In this document: piece after piece, positions 49,837-59,482 of the stretch | Numbering within the stretch: position 1 is the first letter of the stretch | How the letters are laid out: every line of letters begins with the position of its first letter | NCBI RefSeq assembly: GCF_001598695.1 | Contig: NZ_BCZK01000005.1 | Coordinates: forward strand, 327,018 to 391,017 | From: Klebsiella oxytoca NBRC 105695 | Lineage (GTDB): Bacteria; Pseudomonadota; Gammaproteobacteria; Enterobacterales; Enterobacteriaceae | Length of the DNA stretch: 64,000 bases | Direction: 5' to 3' | Notes under the pieces: model-generated | The model's input: only the letters and a program-made list of their open reading frames with translations | The model's database searches: none | What the model was told of the DNA's origin: nothing | Position numbers and translations under genes: made by a program

Positions 49837-50894
49837 CCGAACCCTTAAAACCGCGTATTGATTTCGACGGCCCGCTGGAGGTGGAAAAGGCGCAAATTCT
49901 GAAATCCGCTCGCGCTTTTGACGGCGCGGATGCGGAGAAGTTCGCCCCTGCGCGCCTTGACGCGCCGGAAGAAGAAGAGGGGGCGGCGGAAGCGGTAGTG
50001 GAGTCGGTGCTGCGGCCTAAGCGCAGCCTGTGGCGAAAGATGGTCAGCGCCGGGCTGGCTATTTTTGGCGTCAGCGTCGTAGCGCAGGGCGTGCAGTGGA
50101 CGATGACCGCCTGGCAAACGCAAGACTGGATCGCCCTCGGCGGCTGCGCAGCCGGCGCGCTGATTGTCGGGGCGGGCGTCGGCTCGGTAGCAACCGAATG
50201 GCGCCGTCTGTGGCGGTTACGCCAGCGCGCGCACGAGCGCGATGAGGCGCGGGACCTGATGCATAGTCATGCGGTCGGCAAAGGGCGTGCCTTTTGCGAA
50301 AAGCTGGCCCGGCAGGCGGGTCTCGATCAATCGCATCCGGCGCTGCAGCGCTGGTATGCAGCGATCCACGAAACGCAAAACGATCGTGAAGTGGTAAGCC
50401 TGTACGCGCAGATCGTGCAGCCGGTGCTGGATGCGCAGGCGCGGCGTGAGATTAGCCGCTCGGCGGCGGAATCGACGCTGATGATTGCCGTCAGTCCCCT
50501 GGCGCTGGTGGATATGGCGTTTATCGCCTGGCGTAATTTACGCCTCATCAACCGCATCGCCACTCTGTACGGTATTGAGCTCGGCTACTACAGCCGCCTG
50601 CGCCTGTTCCGTCTGGTGCTGCTGAATATCGCTTTTGCCGGCGCCAGCGAGCTGGTGCGGGAAGTCGGGATGGACTGGATGTCGCAGGATCTGGCAGCCA
50701 GGCTATCGGCGCGCGCGGCGCAGGGGATTGGCGCCGGGCTGTTGACCGCGCGGCTGGGTATCAAGGCGATGGAGCTCTGCCGCCCGCTGCCGTGGATCGC
50801 CGATGATAAACCGCGGCTGGGGGACTTCCGCCGCGAGCTGATCGGCCAGCTAAAAGAGACGTTGCAGAAGAGCAAAAGCGGCGCGGAAAAATAA
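49833..50894 (+). CDS. ycjF: YcjF, DUF697 inner-membrane protein
   Basis: A 353-residue protein with an acidic N-terminal region (about 1-65), two hydrophobic segments (about 70-120), and a DUF697 domain (about 190-330, with [22 protein letters not shown]). Its ATG overlaps the ycjX stop by four bases, so the pair is translationally coupled. The function is unknown. Confidence 0.92.
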   Translation: MTEPLKPRIDFDGPLEVEKAQILKSARAFDGADAEKFAPARLDAPEEEEGAAEAVVESVLRPKRSLWRKMVSAGLAIFGVSVVAQGVQWTMTAWQTQDWIALGGCAAGALIVGAGVGSVATEWRRLWRLRQRAHERDEARDLMHSHAVGKGRAFCEKLARQAGLDQSHPALQRWYAAIHETQNDREVVSLYAQIVQPVLDAQARREISRSAAESTLMIAVSPLALVDMAFIAWRNLRLINRIATLYGIELGYYSRLRLFRLVLLNIAFAGASELVREVGMDWMSQDLAARLSARAAQGIGAGLLTARLGIKAMELCRPLPWIADDKPRLGDFRRELIGQLKETLQKSKSGAEK

Positions 50895-50907
50895 GTCGCT
50901 TAAGCAT

Positions 50908-50944
50908 TCCCGGCTTGCGGCGTGAGCGCCTTAGCCGGGCTACC
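50908..50944. repeat. REP (repetitive extragenic palindromic) element
   Basis: The sequence from CCCGGCTTGCGGCG through GCGCCTTAGCCGGG, followed by CTACCG, has the imperfect palindrome and spacing of enterobacterial REP elements. It begins 14 bases after the ycjF stop codon, the usual place for such elements. Confidence 0.8.
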
Positions 50945-51089
50945 GCTCCACAGAAGGCTGTCACTTGTCTCACGGCGATGCGCAGCGCAATCCGGGGAGA
51001 AAAGCAGCGGCGATGACGACCGGTTCTTTATTGCCATTTTCCTCTCTGAGCGCATAACTTTACGGCAGAAAGGCCATTTTTCCGCCATA

Positions 51090-51109
51090 CTGTCAATAAT
51101 TGTTGACAG
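51090..51109. promoter_or_regulatory. TyrR-box-like palindrome upstream of tyrR
   Basis: CTGTCAA-N6-TTGACAG is a perfect inverted repeat. It differs from the TyrR consensus TGTAAA-N6-TTTACA by one base per half and keeps the G and C that are essential in E. coli sites. Its right half, TTGACA (51103-51108), could also be the -35 element of tyrR, so binding would block the promoter. This fits known TyrR autorepression. Confidence 0.65.
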
Positions 51110-51179
51110 CTATCTTCACGCCAGCAAATAACTGTCCTATTATTCATCCGTTATTGGCCTCTTTAGGGTGAAAACTCCT

Positions 51180-52721
51180 ATGCGTCTTGAAGTCTTTTGT
51201 GAAGACCGTCTTGGTCTGACTCGTGAATTGCTCGATTTACTGGTGCTGCGCGGTATCGACCTGCGGGGTATCGACATTGACCCTATTGGCCGAATTTATC
51301 TCAATTTCGCCGAGCTGGAGTTCGCTAGCTTCAGCAGTCTGATGGCGGAAATTCGTCGTATCGCCGGCGTCACCGACGTGCGCACCGTGGCGTGGATGCC
51401 GTCAGAACGTGAACATCTGGCGCTCAGCGCGCTGCTGGTGGCGATGCCGGAGCCTGTGCTCTCTCTCGACACCAAAGGAAAAGTCGAACTGGCTAACCCG
51501 GCCAGCTGCCAGCTGTTTGGCCAGAGCCAGGAGAAGCTGCGCAGCCATCCGGTCGCACAGCTGATTACCGATTTTAACGTCCAGCGCTGGCTGGAAAATA
51601 GTCCGCAGGAGTCCCACGCCGAGCACGTGGTGGTTAACGGGCAGAACTTCCTGCTGGAGATCACCCCGGTTTATCTCGAAGGCGAACACGGCGAGAAGGT
51701 GCTGACCGGCGCGGTAGCGATGCTGCGTTCAACGGTCCGTATGGGGCGTCAGCTGCAAACGATGACCATTCAGGATACCAGCGCCTTCAGCCAGATCCTC
51801 GCTGTAGGCCCGAAAATGCGCCACGTCGTCGAGCAGGCTCGCAAGCTGGCTATGCTCAGCGCGCCGCTGCTGATCGTCGGCGATACCGGTACCGGTAAAG
51901 ATTTGCTCGCTCACGCCTGCCACCTCGCCAGCCCGCGAGCGGGGAAACCTTACCTGGCCCTGAACTGCGGCTCCATTCCGGAGGACGCGGTGGAGAGCGA
52001 GCTGTTTGGCGACGCTATCCAGGGCAAAAAGGGGTTCTTCGAGCAGGCTAACGGCGGTTCGGTTCTGCTGGATGAAATTGGCGAAATGTCGCCGCGAATG
52101 CAGACTAAGCTGCTGCGCTTCCTCAACGATGGAACCTTCCGCCGGGTCGGGGAAGATCATGAAGTCCACGTAGATGTACGGGTGATCTGCGCGACGCAGA
52201 AAAACCTGGTGGAGCTGGTGCAAAAAGGGTTGTTCCGCGAGGATCTCTATTATCGTCTTAACGTGCTGACGCTCTATCTACCGCCGCTGCGCGATTGTCC
52301 GCAGGACATCATGCCGCTGACCGAACTGTTTGTGGCGCGTTTCGCCGATGAGCAGGGTATCCCGCGGCCGAAACTTTCTGCCGATTTGAACAGCGTATTG
52401 ACGCGCTATAGCTGGCCAGGCAACGTGCGCCAGCTCAAAAACGCGATTTACCGTGCCCTGACTCAGCTGGACGGTTTTGAACTGCGCCCTCAGGATATCC
52501 TGCTGCCGGATCACGACGTCTCGTCATTAGCGGTTGGCGAAGAAGCGATGGAAGGCTCGCTGGATGATATCACGCGCCGTTTCGAGCGCTCGGTGCTTAC
52601 CCAGCTTTATCGTAGCTTCCCCAGCACGCGTAAACTGGCCAGGCGGCTTGGCGTCTCGCATACCGCCATCGCCAATAAACTTCGCGAGTACGGCCTGAGC
52701 CAGAAAAAAGGCGACGAGTAA
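51180..52721 (+). CDS. tyrR: TyrR, aromatic amino acid regulator
   Basis: Regulates synthesis and transport of aromatic amino acids in response to tyrosine, phenylalanine and tryptophan. The start at ATG 51180 (MRLEVFCEDRLGLTRELLD) matches E. coli and gives 513 residues. Domains: ACT (about 1-70), PAS (about 78-115), AAA+ (about 205-430, with GDTGTGKDLLAHAC and GGSVLLDEIGEMS), and a Fis-type helix-turn-helix (RKLARRLGVSHTAIANKLREYG). The sigma-54 GAFTGA motif is replaced by an unrelated sequence after LFGDA, as expected because TyrR works with sigma-70. Confidence 0.97.
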   Translation: MRLEVFCEDRLGLTRELLDLLVLRGIDLRGIDIDPIGRIYLNFAELEFASFSSLMAEIRRIAGVTDVRTVAWMPSEREHLALSALLVAMPEPVLSLDTKGKVELANPASCQLFGQSQEKLRSHPVAQLITDFNVQRWLENSPQESHAEHVVVNGQNFLLEITPVYLEGEHGEKVLTGAVAMLRSTVRMGRQLQTMTIQDTSAFSQILAVGPKMRHVVEQARKLAMLSAPLLIVGDTGTGKDLLAHACHLASPRAGKPYLALNCGSIPEDAVESELFGDAIQGKKGFFEQANGGSVLLDEIGEMSPRMQTKLLRFLNDGTFRRVGEDHEVHVDVRVICATQKNLVELVQKGLFREDLYYRLNVLTLYLPPLRDCPQDIMPLTELFVARFADEQGIPRPKLSADLNSVLTRYSWPGNVRQLKNAIYRALTQLDGFELRPQDILLPDHDVSSLAVGEEAMEGSLDDITRRFERSVLTQLYRSFPSTRKLARRLGVSHTAIANKLREYGLSQKKGDE

Positions 52722-52727
52722 TTCCCG

Positions 52728-52763
52728 CCGACCGGTTGCCTGCGCCGTCGGTCGGCATTTCCA
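52728..52763 (+). terminator. Terminator of tyrR
   Basis: GCCGACCG (52728-52735) pairs with CGGTCGGC (52750-52757), followed by ATTTCC. It begins a few bases after the tyrR stop. Confidence 0.65.
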
Positions 52764-52848
52764 GAACATTTCCAGAAAAAGGAGGGGGCCTGGCGGCGAA
52801 TGAATCTGTATATACTGCGTTTTTACCCTCTTTTTTGCAGGAATACGC

Positions 52849-53904
52849 ATGTGGATCTGGCGTAGTCGTTTTTTTCAGTGGATGAAACTGCTGGTGCTCT
52901 CCAGCGCGATCTCTTTTGCGCTGTTCTGGTTTCACCTCCCGGCCGCGCTGCTGCTGGGGCCGATGATTGCCGGCATTTGCCTGAGCCTTCGCGGCGCGGA
53001 AATCCGCGTTCCCCGACCCTTTTTTATTGCCGCTCAGATGATTATCGGCTGCATGATCGCCCGTAGCCTGACGCCCTCGATTTTCGGTGTTCTGCTGGCA
53101 AACTGGGCGCTGGTGCTGCTGATTCTCTTCTCCACGCTCGCCATCAGCGCGCTGGCGGGATGGCTGCTGGTGCGCTATAGCGCGCTACCCGGCGCCACCG
53201 GTGCGTGGGGAAGTTCGCCGGGCGGCGCTTCGGCGATGGTTATTATGGCCCAGGAGTACGGCGCCGACGTTCGACTGGTGGCGCTGATGCAGTATTTGCG
53301 CGTACTTTTTGTTGCCGGCGCCGCGGCGCTGGTGGTTCGCGTTGCGCTCGGCGGCGAAGCCCAGGAGATGACTCAGCAGGTCGCCTGGTTTCCCCCGATA
53401 AGCTGGCAGCTACCGCTTACGCTGCTGGTGACGGCGGCCGCGGGATGGCTGGGGCTGCGTCTGCGCTTTCCGTCCGGTGCGATGCTTTTCCCGATGCTGA
53501 TCGGCGCGCTGGTGCAGGGAGAAGGCTGGCTGCAGCTTGAACTCCCTGAGTGGCTGCTGGCGCTGGCTTATGCCGCCGTTGGCTGGAGCGTTGGTCTAAA
53601 GTTTAATAAACAGATCTTCCTGCTGGCGTTAAAAACCCTGCCGCAGATCCTGGCATCGATTATCGGCCTGATTCTGCTATGTGCGCTGATGGCTTATGGA
53701 CTGACGCAGGTTTTACCGCTGGACTTTATGACCGCCTATCTGGCGACCAGCCCGGGCGGGCTGGACACGGTAGCGATTATCGCTGCCGGCACGCGGGCGG
53801 ATATGTCTTTTATTATGGCGATGCAGACGTTGCGCCTGTTCACTATCTTGCTGACCGGCCCGGCGATTGCGCGCTTTATCTCCCGCTATGCGACGCGGGA
53901 ATAA
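52849..53904 (+). CDS. AbrB-family inner-membrane protein
   Basis: A 351-residue membrane protein of the family named after E. coli AbrB (PF05145-type; not the Bacillus DNA-binding AbrB). About ten hydrophobic segments are arranged in two similar halves, each with a glycine-rich motif: GAWGSSPGGASAMVIMAQ in the first half and YLATSPGGLDTVAIIAAG in the second. This suggests a transporter, but the substrate is unknown. It is a single gene between tyrR and tpx; E. coli K-12 has no gene of this family at this position. Confidence 0.85.
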   Translation: MWIWRSRFFQWMKLLVLSSAISFALFWFHLPAALLLGPMIAGICLSLRGAEIRVPRPFFIAAQMIIGCMIARSLTPSIFGVLLANWALVLLILFSTLAISALAGWLLVRYSALPGATGAWGSSPGGASAMVIMAQEYGADVRLVALMQYLRVLFVAGAAALVVRVALGGEAQEMTQQVAWFPPISWQLPLTLLVTAAAGWLGLRLRFPSGAMLFPMLIGALVQGEGWLQLELPEWLLALAYAAVGWSVGLKFNKQIFLLALKTLPQILASIIGLILLCALMAYGLTQVLPLDFMTAYLATSPGGLDTVAIIAAGTRADMSFIMAMQTLRLFTILLTGPAIARFISRYATRE

Positions 53905-53930
53905 AAAAAGCCCCCGTTTAACGAGGGCTT
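53897..53930 (-). terminator. Terminator of tpx, possibly shared
   Basis: On the minus strand AAGCCCTCGT...ACGGGGGCTT is followed by TTTTTTATTCC, a classical terminator for tpx. On the plus strand the same stem could end the AbrB-family gene. Confidence 0.85.
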
Positions 53931-53949
53931 ACGTTACCTGGTGGGGATA

Positions 53950-54456
53950 TTACGCTTTCAGCGCGGCCAGGGCTGCGTCGTAGTCCGGCTCTTCGGTGAT
54001 TTCATTCACCAGCTGGCTGTATACCACCTGGTCGTTTTCATCAATCACGACCACAGCACGCGCTGCCAGACCGGCCAGCGGGCCCGCGGAGATCGCTACG
54101 CCGTAGTCGGCCAGGAACTGCGCACCGCGCAGAGTGGACAGAGTCACGACGTTGTTCAGGCCTTCAGCGCCGCAGAAGCGTGACTGGGCGAACGGCAGGT
54201 CGGCGGAAATGCACAGCACTACGGTGTTGTTCAGTTCTGACGCCAGTTGGTTGAATTTACGTACCGATGCCGCGCAAACGCCGGTATCGATGCTTGGGAA
54301 AATGTTCAGCACTTTACGGGAGCCCGCAAACTGGCTCAGCGCGACGTCAGAGAGATCTTTGGCCACCAGCGTAAACGGCTGCGCTTTAGCGCCTGCCTGC
54401 GGAATGGTGCCTTGAACAGAAACGGGGTTGCCCTGGAAATGCACGGTTTGTGACAT
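53950..54456 (-). CDS. tpx: Tpx, thiol peroxidase
   Basis: Periplasm-associated or cytoplasmic atypical 2-Cys peroxiredoxin that reduces alkyl hydroperoxides with thioredoxin. The 168-residue protein has the peroxidatic C61 in [13 protein letters not shown] and the resolving C95 in SRFCGAEG, the positions known in E. coli. It is monocistronic with a strong terminator. Confidence 0.97.
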   Translation of the reverse strand: MSQTVHFQGNPVSVQGTIPQAGAKAQPFTLVAKDLSDVALSQFAGSRKVLNIFPSIDTGVCAASVRKFNQLASELNNTVVLCISADLPFAQSRFCGAEGLNNVVTLSTLRGAQFLADYGVAISAGPLAGLAARAVVVIDENDQVVYSQLVNEITEEPDYDAALAALKA

Positions 54457-54557
54457 GGTTATCTTCCTGTTTACATATAGTTAACGTCGCGGCTAGTGTA
54501 TGACATCCGTCATCGGCACGGCAAATCCTTTTAATACTTACCTGCGAGGTTCAGGGA

Positions 54558-55523
54558 ATGCGAAATCTGCGAGTCTATGAAGAAGCCTGGCCGCTACATA
54601 GCCCTTTTGTGATCGCCCGCGGCAGCCGCAGCGAGGCAAAAGTCGTGGTGGTGGAAATTGAAGAGAATGGCGTCAAGGGCACGGGGGAATGCACGCCTTA
54701 TCCTCGTTATGGAGAGAGTATCGCCTCGGTGATGGCGCAGATTATGGCGATCGGCGAACAGATTGAGCGGGGCGTCACTCGAGAGCAGATTCAACGCCTG
54801 CTGCCGCCAGGGGCCGCGCGTAATGCAGTGGACTGCGCGCTCTGGGACTGGCAGGCGCGCAGCGCGGGTAAAAGCATCTCGCAGCTGTTAGGCGTGACGC
54901 TGCCCAAGCGGGTGGTTACGGCGCAAACGGTGGTGATCGGCACCCCCGAGCAGATGGCGGCCAGCGCGTCGGCCCTGTGGGAGAAAGGTGCCACGCTGCT
55001 GAAAGTGAAGCTTGATGACCATCTGATTAGCGAGCGGTTAATTGCCATTCGCGAGGCGGTTCCGCAGGCAACGCTCATCGTCGATGCCAATGAAGCCTGG
55101 CGCAGCGACGGTCTGGCCGAGCGCTGTCAGCTGCTGGCGGACGTCGGCGTCGCGATGCTGGAGCAACCCCTTCCGGCTGGGGCCGATGAAGCGCTGACGA
55201 ATTTTATCCATCCGCTGCCTATTTGCGCTGATGAGAGCTGCCATACTCGCGATAGCCTGGCGGCGCTGCGCGGCCGCTATGAAATGGTTAATATCAAGCT
55301 GGATAAGACCGGTGGTCTGACTGAAGCGCTGCTGCTGGCGGAGGAGGCAGAACGCCTGGGGTTTGCACGGATGCTGGGCTGTATGCTGTGTACGTCGAGA
55401 GCGATTAGCGCGGCGCTACCGCTGGCGCCGCTGGCCCGTTTTGCCGATCTTGATGGTCCAACATGGCTGGCCGTGGATGTCGAGCCGGCGCTGCGCTTCA
55501 GCACCGGGGTGCTTCATCTCTGA
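54558..55523 (+). CDS. ycjG: YcjG, L-Ala-D/L-Glu epimerase
   Basis: An enolase-superfamily epimerase of 321 residues that converts L-Ala-D-Glu from recycled murein peptide into L-Ala-L-Glu. The catalytic lysines are in TLLKVKLDD and NIKLDKTGG. The metal-binding acids lie in IVDANEAW, LEQPLP and CADESCH. It faces mpaA, and their ends overlap by ten bases. MpaA releases the dipeptide substrate upstream in the same pathway. Confidence 0.94.
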   Translation: MRNLRVYEEAWPLHSPFVIARGSRSEAKVVVVEIEENGVKGTGECTPYPRYGESIASVMAQIMAIGEQIERGVTREQIQRLLPPGAARNAVDCALWDWQARSAGKSISQLLGVTLPKRVVTAQTVVIGTPEQMAASASALWEKGATLLKVKLDDHLISERLIAIREAVPQATLIVDANEAWRSDGLAERCQLLADVGVAMLEQPLPAGADEALTNFIHPLPICADESCHTRDSLAALRGRYEMVNIKLDKTGGLTEALLLAEEAERLGFARMLGCMLCTSRAISAALPLAPLARFADLDGPTWLAVDVEPALRFSTGVLHL

Positions 55524-56227
55524 GAGTGCCAGTGCAGCAGCTCCGTCATGGCCTGCAGATATTTCTCCGTTGCTTCGTCGGCGGATATTGCCGGGAATTC
55601 GGCGGTGATACAGGGCAGGCCTATATCGGCGCACCAGCTGCCAAAAGAACCGGGCGTTTCATAGCCGACGCTACCCACCAGCGGCAGGCTAAACGCATCG
55701 GCCAGCCAGTGCCCCAGTTCGCTGTGGCCGGGGTCTTCAATGCAGGCCAGCGGATCGTGAAATGAGATCACCCATGCCGGGTGGATCTGATGGATCAACT
55801 GGCACAGCGCCCGGGTCTCGGGTTCCGAACCTGGCTTTTCGCCGTTGAGTAGAACGACATCGCGCTGCTCTGCCGCGCTGTTCCAGCGGTAGACGGTTTC
55901 TCCTTCCTTCCAGTTCGCCGCTGGAAAATTCCGGTTCAGGTCGATACCGCGTGCGTTAGCCCGCAGCCCCAGCTGACAGCCGTCAGGGTTGACCGCCAGC
56001 ACCACGTGATGACGGCGCAGCTCTGGCTTGAGGGTTCGTAGCGCACAGGAGAGGGTGACGATGGAGGCGTTTTCATCGCCGTGAGTACCGGCAAGGATCA
56101 GGCCGCTACGGCTATCGGCCAGCGGCGCCGGAAACCACAGCAGCGGCGCGCCCAGGTAAGACTGGCCGTAGCGTTGGGTTCCAGGCGGAAAATCACCGCG
56201 CTGGGGGCGAGGACGAGAAACGGGCAT
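55514..56227 (-). CDS. mpaA: MpaA, murein tripeptide amidase
   Basis: Zinc carboxypeptidase-like (M14) enzyme that splits L-Ala-gamma-D-Glu-mDap between Glu and mDap during cell-wall recycling. I start at ATG 56227 (MPVSRPRPQRGDFPPG), preceded by CAGGA, giving 237 residues; the frame extends upstream with unrelated residues. Zinc ligands lie in GTHGDEN (H-x-x-E) and VSFHDPLA-like HDPLACIEDP. The conserved RANARGIDLNRNFPAANW is present. It is divergent from mppA. Confidence 0.94.
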   Translation of the reverse strand: MPVSRPRPQRGDFPPGTQRYGQSYLGAPLLWFPAPLADSRSGLILAGTHGDENASIVTLSCALRTLKPELRRHHVVLAVNPDGCQLGLRANARGIDLNRNFPAANWKEGETVYRWNSAAEQRDVVLLNGEKPGSEPETRALCQLIHQIHPAWVISFHDPLACIEDPGHSELGHWLADAFSLPLVGSVGYETPGSFGSWCADIGLPCITAEFPAISADEATEKYLQAMTELLHWHSQR

Positions 56228-56416
56228 AGGGCATCCTGTTATCAGGTTATTTTTCAGCAGTGTTGTGTAAAACCGTCCCGGAATCAAATAGTTTCCAGCA
56301 ATGTTGAAATCAGCATATATGTCAACTTTCTTTCACAAGCTGTTTGCAATTTCAGGTGATGAAACAAATAATTATCGCACTGCCAGCTCTGGTTTTTTTA
56401 TTTTAAAGGGGATCTT

Positions 56417-58033
56417 ATGAAGTATCCTGTCAAATTGACATGCGGCGCGCTGTGGTTAGCCAGCGTCTCTTCTCTTGCCTGGGCGGCGGATGTCCCGCCC
56501 GGCACCGTATTAGCCGAAAAACAGGTGCTGGTGCGGCACATAAAAGATGAGCCCGCCACCTTAGATCCCGCGAAAGCCGTCGGCCTGCCTGAAATTCAGG
56601 TTATCCGCGATCTTTTTGAAGGTTTAGTCAATCAGGATGAGAAAGGCAACCTAATACCAGGCGTGGCGACTCGCTGGCAGAGCAATGATAACCGCGTCTG
56701 GACGTTTACCCTGCGCGATAATGCCCGCTGGTCCGATGGAACGCCGGTGACGGCAGAAGATTTTGTCTATAGCTGGCGGCGGCTGGTTGACCCCAAAACC
56801 ACATCACCCTTTGCCTGGTTTGCGGCGCTGGCCGGTATCGCCAATGCGCAAAATATCATTGATGGTAAAGCCGCGCCGGATACCCTTGGCGTCACCGCCG
56901 TAGACGCGCGAACGCTGCGCGTTCAGCTGGATAAACCGCTGCCGTGGTTCAGCAATCTGACCGCCAGCTTTGCGTTTTATCCGGTCCAGAAGGCGAATGT
57001 TGAGAGCGGCGACAGCTGGACCCGTCCGGGAAGCCTGATTGGCAACGGCGCGTACGTTTTAAAGGATCGCGTGGTGAATGAAAAACTGGTGGTGGTTCCC
57101 AATACGCACTACTGGGACAACGGCAAAACGGTGATCCAGCAGGTCACGTTTACGCCCATTAATCAGGAGTCAGCGGCAACTAAGCGCTATCTGGCCGGTG
57201 ATATCGATATTACCGAGTCGTTCCCGAAAAATATGTATCAGAAGCTGATGAAGGATATTCCGGGGCAGGTTTACACTCCGCCACAGCTGGGCACCTATTA
57301 TTACGCATTTAACACACAGAAAGGGCCAACCGCCGATGAGCGCGTCCGCCTGGCGCTGAGTATGACTATCGACCGCCGTCTGATGGCGGAAAAAATTCTG
57401 GGTACTGGTGAGAAACCGGCCTGGCGTTTTACTCCGGATGTCACTGCCGGCTTCACTCCCCAGCCGTCGCAAATCGAGAGCATGAGCCAGGCTGAGCTGA
57501 ATGCCCAGGCCAAAGCGCTGCTGCAGGCGGCGGGCTACGGCCCGGGTCGCCCGCTGAAGCTCAGCCTGTTGTATAACACCTCGGAGAATCATCAGAAAAT
57601 CGCCATTGCGGTAGCGTCTATGTGGAAGAAGAATCTTGGCGTCGACGTGAAGCTGCAAAATCAGGAGTGGAAAACCTATATCGACAGCCGTAATACCGGC
57701 AACTTCGATGTGATTCGCGCTTCGTGGGTGGGGGATTACAATGAACCTTCAACGTTCCTGTCGCTGCTAACCTCGACGCACAGCGGTAATATCTCCCGCT
57801 TCAACGATCTGGCCTACGACAAAATTCTCACTCAGGCGGCGCTGGAAACGTCGGAAAAGGCGCGCAATGACGATTACAACGCGGCGGAAAAAATCATTAT
57901 GGCGAAAGCGCCTATCGCGCCGATTTACCAGTATACCAACGGGCGACTGATTAAACCGTGGCTGAAAGGGTATCCGATTGCCAATCCGGAAGACGTCGCC
58001 TATAGCCGCACGATGTATATCGTGAAGCACTGA
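56417..58033 (+). CDS. mppA: MppA, murein peptide-binding protein
   Basis: Periplasmic binding protein, an OppA paralogue, that delivers the murein tripeptide L-Ala-D-Glu-mDap to the OppBCDF permease. It also binds heme for uptake in E. coli. The 538-residue precursor has a signal peptide (about 1-23, ending AWA-AD). Landmarks are HIKDEPATLDPAKAVGLPEI, VYSWRRLVDPKT and TKRYLAGDIDITESFPKN. AAGGGGAT precedes the ATG. With ycjG and mpaA it completes the peptidoglycan-peptide recycling cluster. Confidence 0.96.
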   Translation: MKYPVKLTCGALWLASVSSLAWAADVPPGTVLAEKQVLVRHIKDEPATLDPAKAVGLPEIQVIRDLFEGLVNQDEKGNLIPGVATRWQSNDNRVWTFTLRDNARWSDGTPVTAEDFVYSWRRLVDPKTTSPFAWFAALAGIANAQNIIDGKAAPDTLGVTAVDARTLRVQLDKPLPWFSNLTASFAFYPVQKANVESGDSWTRPGSLIGNGAYVLKDRVVNEKLVVVPNTHYWDNGKTVIQQVTFTPINQESAATKRYLAGDIDITESFPKNMYQKLMKDIPGQVYTPPQLGTYYYAFNTQKGPTADERVRLALSMTIDRRLMAEKILGTGEKPAWRFTPDVTAGFTPQPSQIESMSQAELNAQAKALLQAAGYGPGRPLKLSLLYNTSENHQKIAIAVASMWKKNLGVDVKLQNQEWKTYIDSRNTGNFDVIRASWVGDYNEPSTFLSLLTSTHSGNISRFNDLAYDKILTQAALETSEKARNDDYNAAEKIIMAKAPIAPIYQYTNGRLIKPWLKGYPIANPEDVAYSRTMYIVKH

Positions 58034-58041
58034 TGAGCACC

Positions 58042-58066
58042 GGTTGCCTGCGGGCGTCAGGCAACC
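58042..58066 (+). terminator. Hairpin after mppA
   Basis: GGTTGCCTG (58042-58050) and CAGGCAACC (58058-58066) form a perfect nine-base-pair stem eight bases after the mppA stop. A T run is lacking. Confidence 0.6.
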
Positions 58067-59482
58067 ATCACATCTCTCCAGAGCGCGGCCCGCAGCGCCA
58101 GCTAACCTGTATTCTATTTCCCGACGCAGCGGCAAACCTCACTTTTGCCAGCTCTCACTCTCCTGGTCAATGAACAGCGTAGAGGCCATCAGATATCATT
58201 TTTAAAATCTATATTTATCCTATCTGAAATTATTGATATCTATATTTATCGTCGGGGTTGGGCTGGCTGATGGCTTGCGAGCGGTCAAACGTACTCAACA
58301 TATCTTTTTGGATACGCGCAATCTTTTCCGCATCGGGAATGGCCTGATTGCCTTCGCTCATTGATTAACATCAATAAACTCCGTTTGTTTATATGTGAAT
58401 TTAATATTTATTCATTTGTGAGATGTGAATTTTTTATTTATCGCAGTCAGATGATGAATGTTTTTGTTGATTTTGTGCGCATGATGCTTATTATTTTTTG
58501 TATTTTCATTTAAATGCTTAAGCAAAGTCTTATATTTGGCCTGAATACGGATGAGTTGCTCTATTCTGATGTCTGGCCCTGCGATGATTGTGCAAAGAAA
58601 ATCGTTATGTTTGGCCCATACGCCTCCAGGGAAGGAAGCGCTATGGCCAGGATATTGCGAGTGCGGCTGTAAGGCGGCCTCTGATTTAAGCTGAGGCTGC
58701 ACGTCAGAGAGGCGCGAATAGCGGCGTCGCATTTCCGCTTATGCGCTGCATCGTTACTGATTTGAGTAATGGCAAAGCGGGGCGTCTTTTATCTGGAAGA
58801 TAAAAAAATTCAACGCCAATGGGCGCTCTTTTTAGCTGCGCGTTTTCATAATGACGTGCAGAAGAGCGTTTATCTGGGCTGAGCAGGCGCTAAAAGAACG
58901 GGCGGGAAATAATATGCGTCAGAGTGTCTAAGTTTTTAAAGGCCTTGAGTACGAGCAGGATGCGTGCGAGAAACTTTAACTTCATGCCATGCTGGCGATA
59001 CGTCAATTATTACGCGTCCTCAAATACAGACTTTGATATCGCTATATTCAGAAAGGCGTTTGAATAAATTCTAAAAGACGCCGCGTTGACTCAGAAATTA
59101 TGAGCCGAAATGAACACGCTGGCCCCTGAATTAATCGGGTGCGTTGTTTAATCAATTATCCGGAAATGGCTGATGTTGGTAAATATCAACACCGCTTCGC
59201 GAAAGGCAAGCCGCAGTACTGGAAACAGAGAGCACTCGTTGTTTTCTGTTTAAAAAACCACCTGGTTCGGGCGTGCAGTTGGGGTGAGATGAATCCCTTT
59301 CTGGATATGGCGGCGCTTTCTGTCGCCCCTCAGGCGAGGGTCTGGAAGCGTTATAGAAAAGTTTAAGGGTGAGGGCCGTCAATCGGAAAATAGCGCGGAG
59401 CAGCCCGACAAAGCCCTGGAAGACACGGACGTGCCCCTGTCGCAGGTGGGTCTGATATCAAAAGCGTAATACAGGAGCAGGG
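58067..59482. other. Low-GC gene-poor stretch before the T6SS genes
   Basis: About 1.4 kb with no gene I can support. It is markedly AT-rich between about 58190 and 58560. A 106-codon minus-strand frame (58412-58732) has a lysine/asparagine/histidine-rich C-terminus and looks spurious. A plus-strand frame without a start codon ends at 59469 with EQPDKALEDTDVPLSQ; it could be the tail of a lost T6SS gene. In related clusters tssB and tssC usually precede tssK, and neither is present. This looks like a deletion scar or an insertion boundary. Confidence 0.5.
58230..58361 (-). CDS. Possible 43-residue protein
   Basis: An ATG at 58361 opens 43 codons encoding a hydrophilic peptide (MSEGNQAIPDAEKIARIQKD and a tail SQPNPDDKYRYQ). 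A stop codon lies two codons upstream in frame. The composition is protein-like and the GC content of this piece is higher than its surroundings. No ribosome-binding site is at the correct distance and I do not recognise it. Confidence 0.3.
   Translation of the reverse strand: MSEGNQAIPDAEKIARIQKDMLSTFDRSQAISQPNPDDKYRYQ

Noticed and set aside
58412..58732. 106-codon minus-strand frame in the AT-rich gap
   Set aside because: The C-terminal half is a low-complexity Lys/Asn/His stretch read from AT-rich DNA; no supporting start signal.
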